Positions 12,785-22,500 of a stretch of DNA of 64,000 nt are shown one piece after another. The stretch's first letter is position 1. Every line of letters begins with the position of its first letter. A model generated the notes under the pieces. The model did not search any database. It was given only the letters and a program-made list of their open reading frames with translations, and was not told where the DNA came from. A program made the translations under genes and the position numbers. Source of the stretch: Hemerocallis citrina (taxonomy: Eukaryota; Streptophyta; Magnoliopsida; Asparagales; Asphodelaceae); the NCBI GenBank assembly GCA_017893485.1, contig CM030358.1, forward strand, positions 151,231,368-151,295,367. The letters are read 5' to 3'.

Positions 12785-13320
12785 CGAAAATAAAAACGCC
12801 GGTCTATCTAATCAATTTGTTTGAGTATGCGATATACCGACGTTTCCACACACGCCGGTGAATGTCGTCAGCTGTAACGGCACCGACTAACACCGGCGTT
12901 TTAAAAAACGCCGGTGTATATAAATACACCGGCGTTTTTTGGACGCGCCGGGAATTGTAAGTAGGGAAACCCGGGCACTCATAAATGCACATACACCGGC
13001 GCTCTATGACCGCCGGTATACTTTCGTTCTACACCGACGTTTATAGAAACGCCGGTGAATGTACAAACACCGGCGGTTTAAGACCACCGGTGAATGTATA
13101 TAGGGGTAAAAGAACGGTACTCAGAGACCGACATACACCGGCGTTTTATGACCGCCGGTGTATCTGTCACATTTACCGGCGTCCATTAAAACCGCCGGTG
13201 TAGACCCCTTCGTTTCTGCGACACTCGCTTTGGCGGCAGTTGGACCGGCGCTATTATAAATGCCGGTGAAAGTTTCACCGGCGTAAAAAAACGCCGGTAA
13301 AGACCTAAAAAACCGCCGGG
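12785..13320 (+). repeat. CACTA right subterminal repeats, about eleven hairpins
   Basis: Repeated ACACCGGCG(T)TTT paired with AACGCCGGTG in inverted orientation about every 45-60 bp, for example at 12890-12917, 13035-13066, 13135-13162 and 13245-13297. There are roughly twice as many as at the left end. Several pairs carry matched changes such as GGTTTA/GACC. Likely binding sites for a TNPA-type protein. Confidence 0.85.
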
Positions 13321-13327
13321 AAATCGT

Positions 13328-13342
13328 GTTTCTTTTGTAGTG
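13328..13342 (-). repeat. CACTA right terminal inverted repeat
   Basis: Reads GTTTCTTTTGTAGTG on the plus strand, the complement of the left end. It is followed by CGC at 13343-13345, against CGA at the left flank. Confidence 0.95.
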
Positions 13343-13534
13343 CGCGATGATCTACAATTAGTTGCAGATGTTTCCGCTCACGTTCGGCTCTGCGAAGCCC
13401 CAACTCAACTTCGTAAAGGTACTCTCGGCACCTAGCGAGGAATAACTTCGTCGTCCCTAGGCCAGCCTCGGGACGTATCTCCTCAACCACATAAGGTGCT
13501 TCGACAAGCTGTGTCACCTTGACGAGCTGAAATT
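13343..13534 (-). pseudogene. Proximal part of the antisense coiled-coil ORF cut by the CACTA insertion
   Basis: A minus-strand exon seems to open after an acceptor (TTGGAAATTTCAG) with LVKVTQLVEAPYVVEE and runs through LFLARCREYLYEVELGLRR into a coiled coil ending LQLIVDHR at the insertion point. The reading is resumed at 1634 on the other side of the CACTA element. This is a separate unit downstream of the Transposase_28-type ORF, or later exons of the same transcript; I cannot tell which. Confidence 0.55.
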
Positions 13535-13853
13535 TCCAAGGCAGACGACGAGAACACTTAGAAAAAATTAGCAAATTTGGTAAACACGTAGCCAAAACTC
13601 CTGAACAAGGCGACGTGAACACAACAAAAATTTTTAAAAAAATTGTGAACACATAGCCGAAGCTTTGGGCAGGGCGCCATGAACACATAGCCAAATTTCA
13701 AGAAAATTTTTGTAAACTCATTTCCAAAGATTTACAAACACTTAGTCGAAATGAAAAGGATAAATTTCATTTATTCCAAAAGTGCGGTGGCCAGTCCGCA
13801 ATTAGGCGATACATCTAAAAACACAAAAGTAAAAGAAAAAAAAGAAGCTGAAG

Positions 13854-15881
13854 TCAGGGGGCGACCTCTTTCCCAGGGCGTCGGGAAGGGACGGGGTCAG
13901 ACTCCCCCGAAGGCGCGACCATCGCTAGCGGGGTCACCTCGGATCCCTGAGGCTCGCCGACGATCTCGATCTCGGCATCTGCTTCTTTGTCCCCAACTTC
14001 CCCCTCGGACTCGTCATCAAAACCATCGACGTGGTCGGGGAAGAGTCGCAATTCGGAGCAGTCGACCCCGAGGAACCGTTCTGACACCTGCTCGATGGCG
14101 CGAGTGTATGCCTTGGCCATGTTGGCCGCGAGGAAGCCCTGGGCCTTCTCCATAGTCACAGTTTTGGCTTCCTTCGCCACCGCAACCTTAGCAGTTTCTA
14201 CGGCCTCGGCTTGCTGCTTTGCCGCTTCCTCCTTCTGCCGAAGCAGATCGCCCTCGAGCTTCATGACAAGGTCTTCGAGGTACTCGAACCTCGTCATCTT
14301 CCCATCCGCCTAGACCTTCAACTTGTCGAGCTCGTTGGCGATCCGAGCTTTTTCGGCTCGATCTCGGTCGACCTCTTTCTTCAGGTCCTTCTCGAGCTCC
14401 GCGATCTTCTCTATGAGATGACCAAAGTGGACGGTTATCTGTAGCCAAACCACAAAGTTGAAAAAGTTAGAAAAATAAATATGTAGGTTGTCTAAAAGTA
14501 CGAAGTCAAAACACATACCGACACCGCCGAGCGAGCGATCTCGAGGGCGTTGTCCCCTACGCCTCCGGCATCCATGGTGGCTCAGTCCTTCGGCGTCGCC
14601 AAGTGCTTGACTGCTTGCATGCTCAACGCCAAATCGCCGAGGAAGTCGTCCAACTTCCAAACTTGCCAGTCCGAAAAAAAAATCTTCTTATGTTTCTCTG
14701 TCAGGAACACTTCGGCCTCCGCCGTCAACGGGGCCACCTCCATCCCGAGAGCAGCCGCCATCGGGAACTTGCCAGCCTCGGCCGATGTCGAGATCGCTAC
14801 TGTTGCCCTCCTCGGGGTCACCGTTGCCGAAGCCTCTGCATCCTGAACGGCGATGTCAACAGTCTTTGGCTTCGGCGCGGTCACCTTCGTGGCGATCCTC
14901 TTTCGCTTCCGAGGTGCCTTGCTGCCGAAGGCCGCTCTCTGTGCCAAAATTGCATCGTAATCCATAGTCTCTGCAGCAAGAGAAAAGTTTGGTTAAAACA
15001 CAAGTTATGATCGAATTAGAAAAGAAAAAACAGATGAATAAAACCGCATAATAGGATCTACTTAGCCGAACCATCTCTTCTTCATTGGGGTAGAGCACCG
15101 ACAACTCCTTTACCCTCTTCGTCACCTCTTTCTACCCAATCTGAGGGTATACACCACGGTTCGCGGCTCCGAACGATGAAGTACTTGTCTCGCCAGTGCT
15201 TTATCGAGTTGGGGCAGCTGACGAGCCGAGCACCGTGCCTCGGAGCCAAGTAGTATCTAAACTCAGACTTGTGCTGCTGATGAAGCTTATACAGTATCCG
15301 AAGCACCCTCAAGTCCGGCTCGATCTCGGCTGCCTGACAGTGAAGCGCGAACCCATTGATAACCCTCCATGCGTTCGGCATAAGCTGGATCGGGCTGACC
15401 CCGAACCACCTCAGCACTTGGATGGAGAAGGGGTGGAGTGGCAGACGCGCTCCGGCGATGAAGGCATTGACCGGCCAGAAACACATGTTTACTGGCATCG
15501 GCGAGTTGGCTCTCACCCCAAGACCCGGTAGCATCAGCTCGAACTCCTCTGAGATCTGAAAGCACTCCCATATCGCCACCAGGTCTGCCTCGTTGAGGAT
15601 CGAGACGGCGTCGTCTGCTTCTGAAGTCTCCCTCGCAGCGTTCTCCTCGAAGCTCCGCCCCCTCCCGTATATAATACGCTCGGCGTGCTCCTCCTGAAGC
15701 TATCGAACCCTATGGAGCCCCGTCAAGACACCTGGCAGCCTCCCGAACTCCCCCATTCGCTTTGGATCCTCCATTATGGTATCCCGACTCTCTTGCCCCT
15801 GTCGACACGAGGCATCTGACTCGGAGATGGCGCTTTGCTAGCAGAAGGGGAGGGCTCCGAAGTAGGGGAAAGAGAAGACAT
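13854..15881 (-). pseudogene. Antisense extra ORF with Transposase_28-type (putative gypsy-type transposon) domain
   Basis: Likely exons on the minus strand are about 15881-15062, 14970-14519 and 14438-13854, with introns bounded by GT (15061/15060) to CTGCAG (14971) and GTATGTG (14518) to CTACAG (14439). Exon 1 holds the conserved block FGVSPIQLMPNAWRVINGF and SEFRYYLAPRHGARL, typical of the Transposase_28 family in plant gypsy elements. Exon 2 has a basic stretch (RKRKRIATK) like a nuclear signal. Exon 3 is a coiled coil followed by an acidic tail (EGEVGDKEADAEIEI). Lesions are a stop at 15700-15702, a frameshift near 15125 and a stop at 14310-14312. The function of these antisense proteins is not established. 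Confidence 0.7.
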
Positions 15882-16194
15882 TTTTGACTTAAAATAAACT
15901 AAGTATACTTTACCTTGAAGTGACACACGCGGTCAAAAAATTCACCGGAAAACGGTCGACGATCGCCGGAAGATCTTGCTAGTGAAAATTACGCCTGAGT
16001 GAAAATATGGAGAAGTGAAAAAATGAGGGGGGGGGGGGGTGAGTCTTATAGAGGGTGGCACACAAAACGAGGATATTGGGCTTCAAAAACCCAACAGCCA
16101 GGCCCATTTACACAAAATGACAAAAAGTTGTACCGTCTCATTAATGACTAACGGTCAAGATCGTCAGAAGATCAACAGTCAAAAGGCTAGCTGT

Positions 16195-17285
16195 CAGCAA
16201 CTCACTTTGGACTTTGGCATGCCTTGCCGAACGTTCTTGGCATCGACGCTCAAACATGAGAAAAAACTCTCACTTTGGATTTTGGCATGCCTTGCCGAGC
16301 GTTCTTGGCACCGACGCTCAAACGTGAGAATAAACTCTCACTTTGGACTTCGGCATGCCTTGCCGAGAGTTCTTGGCACCGACGCTCAAACGTGAGAAAA
16401 AACTCTCACTTTGAACTTCGGCATGCCTTGCCGAGTGTTCTTGGCACCGATGCCCAAACGTGAGAAAAGACTCTCCCGTTGGACTTCGGCATGTCTTGCC
16501 GAGCGTTCTTGGTACCGACGCTCAAACGTGAGAAAAAACTCTTACTTTGGACTTCGGCACGCCTTGCTGAGCGTTCTTGGCACCGACGCTCAAACGTAAG
16601 AAAAAACTCTTACTATGGACTTCGGCACGCCTTGCCGAGCATTCTTGGCACCGACGCTCAAACGTGAAAAAAAAACTCTCACTTTAGACTCCTGCATGCC
16701 TTGCCGAGCGTTCTTGGCACCGATGCTCAAACGTGAGAAAAAACTCACTTTGGACTTAGGCACGCTTTGCCGAGCGTTCTTGGCACCGACGCTCAAACGT
16801 GAGAAAAAACTCACACTTTGGACTTCGGCATGCCTTGCCAAGTGTTCTTGGCACCGACGCTCAAACGTGAGAAAAAACTCACGCCTTGCCGAGTGTTCTT
16901 GGCACCGATGCCCAAACGTGAGAAAAGACTCTCCCGTTGGACTTCAGCATGTCTTGCCTAGCGTTCTTGGCACCGACGCTCAAACGTGAGAAAAAACTCT
17001 CACTTTGGACTTCGACATGCCTTGCCGAGCGTTCTTGGCACCGACGCTCAAACGTGAGAAAAAACTCTCACTTTGGACTTCGGCATGCCTAGCCGAGGGT
17101 TCTTGGCACCGACGCTCAAACGTGAGAAAAAACTCTCACTTTGGACTTCGGTACGCCTTGCCGAGCGTTCTTGGCACCGATGCTCAAACGTGAGAAAAAC
17201 TCACTTTGGACTTCGGCACGCCTTACCGAGCGTTCTTGGCACCGATGCTCAAACATGGGAAAATGGCTCACTCGGACTTCGGCAA
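16195..17285 (+). repeat. 68-bp tandem array, about 16 units
   Basis: Units contain GGCATGCCTTGCCGAG, then GTTCTTGGCACCGACGCTC, then AAACGTGAGAAAAAACTC. The anchor GTTCTTGGCA recurs every 67-69 bp from about 16230 to 17240, except one shortened unit near 16880. Because 68 is not a multiple of three, each frame opens and closes repeatedly and yields a series of ~62-residue spurious ORFs. The array lies between the antisense ORF start and the LTR. Confidence 0.95.
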
Positions 17286-17499
17286 ATCTCGCTGAACCAC
17301 TTTTGACAAGTGTCGCCACGCCGAGGTACCTCCACACCTCGGTAAGGGACCCCGAACCTTCCTCGATTTCGGCCTTCTTCTTGACACGTGTCAGCTCCTC
17401 GAGGTGATTGGCGGAGGTCGGCAACGTTGCCGAAGCCACTTGCCACCTACCCCGAATAAAGGGAAAATCCACCTTTGAGCAACTACAGACGTTAGATCT

Positions 17500-18560
17500 C
17501 CTCAAAAGTCGTGCCCAAAGCCGATGGAGAGCCCAGATCGCGCCACGTCATAAATAGAATTAAAAAATCTATTTTTTATTTATTTAATTCAAATTGTTTA
17601 TTCAAAAATTGCGGAAAAATGATTAAAAATTCAAAAAAAGTAATTACAAATTCTAAAAAATAATTATAAATTCAGGAAAATATTTTCAGGCCCCTGGGTA
17701 AATAATTATTGCTTAGAATGATTAATTAGTGCCCTCGAAAACTAATCACCGCTCCGCAAAATTGAATAAATGAGCCAAAAAATAATTAAAAATCAAGGAA
17801 AATTGCCAAAAATTCAGGAGAGCTCAAAAACAATCTTGAGTGCACTACCAACTCAGAAAAACACCATAATGCCTCGTTTAAGATCCTAAACCCCTCATTT
17901 GAACTTCGATACAACCCCGCAAGCAATTAAAACAGTAAAACTACTCCTCAAAGGCTGATGAAACTCAGTCTTCGGGAGTGGAGGGCTCGTGATATGGCTA
18001 AAGATAAGGTTAAATCGGAACCATTCAAATCAGACACGAGTCTTAAAGTTTAGGGATAAAATGATAATTTTACCTATAAACGGGTCTGAAATGTGAACTG
18101 GGCTTTTCTTCAAAGCCTGATAACCCATAAACGGATCTGCCTTAATGGGTACGGGTCCCAACCTGTAAGAAACCCAGTCCAACTGGATAGGAGAGGATTC
18201 AAATTTATGATTATCCTTAATCAGCAATCTTAACTATTTCTATCCATTTACATCGGGAAGTAGGAATTTAATCTTATCCTGAAACTGATTACTAAGGCGG
18301 TTATAAATACCCCACATCCCCCACTGTTACCAGGTAATCAATCTTTTTCCAATTAAAGCTCTTTCTTAATCATTCAGATTACTGACAAGAGCGTCGGAGG
18401 GTGCGTCGCCGGGATCAACCCCGGTGTCTTGCACTTTTTGCAGGTTAATGGCGAACGGATCTCGGTCAAACTCCGGTGAAGTCGTTCAGGTTTGACTATT
18501 CAACTTTCCTCGAATCCACAAATCTATCTATTTGCCCCCACACCGATTTCAGCGGCAACA
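17500..18560 (+). mobile_element. LTR (probable 3' LTR) of the Tat-like element; left boundary uncertain
   Basis: A TATA box (TATAAATA, 18302-18309) is followed by a leader and by GACAAGAGCGTCGGAGG...CCGGTGTCTTGCA, a pattern common in U5 regions of plant gypsy LTRs. The right edge is taken at GCGGCAACA (18560), because what follows has no primer-binding site and looks unrelated. No convincing TG start was found; it may lie anywhere from about 17390 to 17550. The promoter direction shows that the element runs on the plus strand, so the Transposase_28-type ORF is antisense. Confidence 0.55.
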
Positions 18561-19084
18561 ATGCCAATGTAATGGTACGAGGTGCCCAAACTATTTCAGG
18601 ATCAACGACACTATAACAACAACCTATTATTGGATCACGAATTATTTCATCACCAAAGTATAACTAAATAGGAATATCGTAATCCATACCTATGTATATT
18701 TATACGAAAATATGAGTTATTATCTAGCTACAAACAAAGCCTACAAAAATGTACAAAATAATAAGTGATATAAATCATACATTCACAACAATATTCGAAA
18801 TGATATAGCCGTAGATATATGGGTAGAAGAGTTGAAGTTTCTATCCTTTTGAAGTTCATCAAAATTCCAAATTATGGATCTTTCGGAAGATGGGTTTAGG
18901 GTCTTGAGAGTGGAAGGTGAGAGAGTTGGAAAAGATTAAGTGAATAAATTTAGATTTATAGGAGATTTTGTGGGTAGGAGGTCGATTTTGAGAGGCTAGA
19001 ATTTTGGGTTTCGGGGTTAGAAGAGAAAGAGGAAGATAGAGAGTTGAAAGAGAGAGTGCGAGGTCGAAATTCGAGTATGGGGTA
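18561..19084. other. AT-rich intergenic stretch, no feature recognised
   Basis: Lies between the LTR and the fold-back element upstream of the host gene. Only short, unsupported ORFs on either strand. Confidence 0.5.
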
Positions 19085-19336
19085 TAAAAAAACCCCCAAA
19101 TGACACTCGCTGTCTCAAAAAGCGAGTTTGGGGAAAATCCCATCGCTTTTTGAGACAATGAGTTTTGGCTAGGGAGAAATTGGAAAACCCAAGACTCACA
19201 CTCACAGTCTCAAAAAACGATGGGGTTTTCCGGAACTCGCTTTTTGAGACAGCGAGTGTCCGTTTGGAAATTTTTAAAAAAAGTAAGTCAGTTTGGGAAA
19301 AACTTTCAAAAAGAGGGTCATGTTGGGAATAAAATT
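19085..19336. mobile_element. Small fold-back element (ACTCGC/GCGAGT hairpins)
   Basis: CACTCGCTGTCTCAAAAAGC near 19103 is mirrored by GCTTTTTGAGACAGCGAGTG near 19240, with two further partial copies between. The right flank TTTGGGAAAAACTTTCAAAA (about 19290-19310) closely matches the arms of the large fold-back element at 45431-47483, so they are related. The arms are unequal and I found no clear target duplication. It sits about 230 bp upstream of the host gene start codon and could affect its promoter. Confidence 0.6.
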
Positions 19337-19564
19337 GTAAAGACTAGCAGCAGATTCAGCACCGGCAACCTCCTTCAGTCTTCCCAAAAAAATCCAAGAA
19401 AGGAAAAGGAAAACATGGGTCCTCTCCCTCTTTCCCCTAATTTTTACAATGGAGGAAATACTCATACAACAATCATAACTCATTTCTTTTCTCTCTCTTT
19501 GATTACAGGAAAAAGATCCAGGAGGCACCTAAAATCAAATGGACCTCCTCCTCATTCTTCTTCG

Positions 19565-22500
19565 ATGGCGTCCCCGCCTCCTCCTCCTTCCTCTCAATCT
19601 GCTATAAAAAGAAGCTTTCTTCGTCGGATCCTCCCTCTTCTCCTCACCGCCAATGCCGCCGTCGGAGGTAAATTCACAAAAAGTTGCCAACTTTATGGTT
19701 TGAATCTTGACTCTGTTGTTTTTTGTGATGACCCATGTAATGTTTTTGCTATATTAAGCTGTTAATTTTCTTGTATATTCCTTTCTCATTATTTTCCCCA
19801 TTTGTTAATGACATGAATCATTTTTAATCCTTGGACATAGATTTTTGTGTGTGACAAACTTAAGATGACAACAAAAATTTGTAAACTTTATGATTTATGC
19901 TTCCCATAGTTCATTATTGTGAAGACTTGTGTAAATTGTTTGCTAGTTTATGTAAATATTATTGTAGTCTCTTTTTCATAAGTCATAAATCATGTACGGT
20001 ATGCAATATGCACGATTCCCATTTCCCTTTTTATTGATGCCTTAGAGCATCTACAATGGTTTTTCTCAAATATGAGAAAATGGCAAAATGAGAAATAGCA
20101 AATAGGTAGATCGTCCGCAATGGTTGTTTGCTATAATTTGTCAAGAATTGAAATAGACAATACATGTTGTATCGTGTGATATTTGGATCAGGAATTTTTT
20201 TTTATTGACTGAGACGCGACATATGTCCCGTCCCGCAACATTTTTTTAAAAAAATTGCGTGGGGCGGAACATGTTGTTCCGTCTCGCAAAATTTTTCTAA
20301 AAATTTTGGTGGGACGGTACATGTACCATCCCAACGGTACATGGAACATGTACCGTCCCAAGTGAATTAAAAAAAAAATCCAAACGGGACATGTTGTCCC
20401 GTCCTTGGCTTGCGGAGCGATTTGCACAATCGGACGAGACTTCGATCCCTCGTCAAACCATTTTTTTCTTTTTTAAAGTGTAATATTTTTGTTCCCCATG
20501 CTCATTTAAATGTGAAATGTCATTTTTACCCTTTGTTTTAATTTTTGCTTACTATAAATTGGACATATGAGCCTCCACAGATTCATATACAATCGAAACA
20601 ACACTTCTTCTCTTCCTAATCCAAAATTTGTTCCTTCCTCTTTCAATTAATATTTTGTTAAAAAAATGGTGTCGACAATTAAAAGGTTTATTAGCAGAGT
20701 CAAATCAAGATGTCACGCCGAGTCTGAACAATCAAACAAAAGAAACGAAGACGAATTGAATTCATCTGTGAATTATAGCGATTCATCTGAGTGGAGTAGA
20801 GTTGTCGACGATTGACAACATGTACATTAGCATATTACCAAGCATCCTATCGGTGGATTTGTTACATTCAGAGGGAATTGGAAGGGTCCGATAAAAGCTT
20901 TCAAGCTAGTCTGCATTGTCCCGGTAATTAAGCAATTGATTGAGAATGCCGACTGCCACTATTTTTTTACTATCGATACCGAGAAGTCGTCGGCGCGGCT
21001 TGTTAAGGCATTGGTTGAGAGATAGTGGGACACGACCCACACTTTCCACCTTCCAGGCGGCGAGTTGGAATTTCACCCGTTAGACTGGGCAATGCTAACA
21101 GGATTATCTATTAGAGTCGGTGATGTACCGCCATGTAACGATGATGCATACCCCTTCGATATTGTTCAGTCTCGGTTCTTTGAAGAGATTACACAAGAAG
21201 ATTGGATGGAATACGTTGCTCGTTCTTGAAGAAATATTTTCAGAAAGAATGGATCGAAGCCGCTAAGACATATCCTCTAGTGGCAATTAAAGTTGCCAAA
21301 GCATTCTTCATGTACTTTGTGGGTGAGTTTCTTCTGCCCAATGCTTCTTCGGTAGTTAGATGTGGCTTCCTTGCAGCATTTGAAGACCTGAAATTAGTGG
21401 GCACGCATGATTGGTGAAGTCCCACATTGGCATTGCTATATTTGTCTATGGACTCTTGTATCTGACTGAAAGTAAAAGCATTTAATGGTCCATGGTAAGT
21501 ACTCAAGGTAATATTTCTGCAACATAATATTAAGGTCGTAACAATATCAATAATTCATAATTTTAAGTTCTTTCAATTGGTGTTTACTAAATTTCTGCTA
21601 CATAATTTCAATTTTAAAGCGATTAAGTAATTATCGTTTTTTTTTGTATTGGGCTTATGAATACACAAGTATTTGTACACCGATAAGTGATAGAAGGGTT
21701 TACGTGATACATTGATTGAATGAATTAAATAGGAGATGGGATAGGTTTGGTTAAAAACAAATTAGAGTACGGTTCACTTGAAATTACAATCACTAAATTC
21801 CAAAACTGGAAGACCAAAAAGGTGGAATCTTTTACAACAGAATACCAAAAATACCCTACAACACCTCCATTTTCATCAACAATACTTAATTACATTATAA
21901 CTAATCATATTGGGTTGACGGTACAAATGATGGTGTTCCAGTTGAAGCATCTGCACAGCTGTCATCGATATTTTCCAACAACTCTCTCTGCCGCAATGTA
22001 GAAGGCCGGTTCCTCGATACTGATCTCCTACCTAAAACTGCTATCGGAGGAACATAATCTCTAAGCACCATTTCGCCCGTTATAAATCTTCGTAATAGTC
22101 AATTATTTCTGGACAATTCCTGGCACTGTCGGTACAACTCCTACAAAAAGAGTAGTCATAATTCAAACCATTAAGAATAAACATTTGCACATAGAAAAGC
22201 ATGTTTGATTAGTTTCTCACATATGATGGTACGCCGCGAGTTTCAAACTCAAAAGTTGTGTCCCAGGCTTCTCGTAACTGTACCACCCATGAAAGGGGTG
22301 CTTCAACTATGAGCTCACTATGCAATGCAAGTCTATCAAGTTGCGGTTGTGTTGGATACTCCGAGGGCAACCAAAACAGAGGGGCTACAAATGGTAATTG
22401 GGCAGAAGGATCACTGCAACTTGCTACCCCTACGAAATTGACGTTTTCTCCATGTGAGAGAGTCGGCATAATAGGATCTATTGATACCTTTAACCAATAC

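Larger units (their letters stand above)
1635..13342 (+). mobile_element. CACTA (En/Spm-type) DNA transposon, 11.7 kb
   Basis: The left end reads CACTACAAAAGATAC and the right end, reverse complemented, reads CACTACAAAAGAAAC. These are the diagnostic CACTA termini. The flanking triplets are CGA (1632-1634) and CGC (13343-13345), a 3-bp target duplication with one change. Inside are subterminal hairpin repeats at both ends, a plus-strand TNP2-type transposase, a remnant of a second gene and two blocks of 316-bp repeats. The element interrupts the antisense ORF of a gypsy element. The transposase is nearly intact but the second gene looks gutted, so autonomy is doubtful. Confidence 0.95.
1..18560 (+). 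mobile_element. 3' part of a Tat-like Ty3/gypsy LTR retrotransposon, interrupted by a CACTA element
   Basis: The parts in order are a 116-bp tandem array, antisense extra ORFs, a 68-bp tandem array and an LTR-like end with a plus-strand TATA box. Extra ORFs in antisense between pol and the 3' LTR, and hypervariable tandem arrays in that same region, are known traits of the plant Tat lineage (Ogre, Retand, Grande types). No gag or pol of this element lies in the window; it would be to the left of base 1. A CACTA transposon occupies 1635-13342, so the original stretch was only about 6.9 kb. Lineage is inferred from architecture, not from a reverse transcriptase sequence. Confidence 0.6.

Noticed and set aside
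1632..13345. Long CRISPR-like spaced repeats at both CACTA ends
   Set aside because: They are inverted-pair subterminal repeats of a plant transposon, with no spacers of fixed length and no cas genes.
16039..17505. Series of ~62-residue similar frames on both strands
   Set aside because: Direct product of the 68-bp tandem array, cycling through the three frames.
19220..19765. 181-codon frame containing exon 1
   Set aside because: The upstream extension runs through a fold-back element and the tail runs into the intron; only 19565-19667 is supported as coding.
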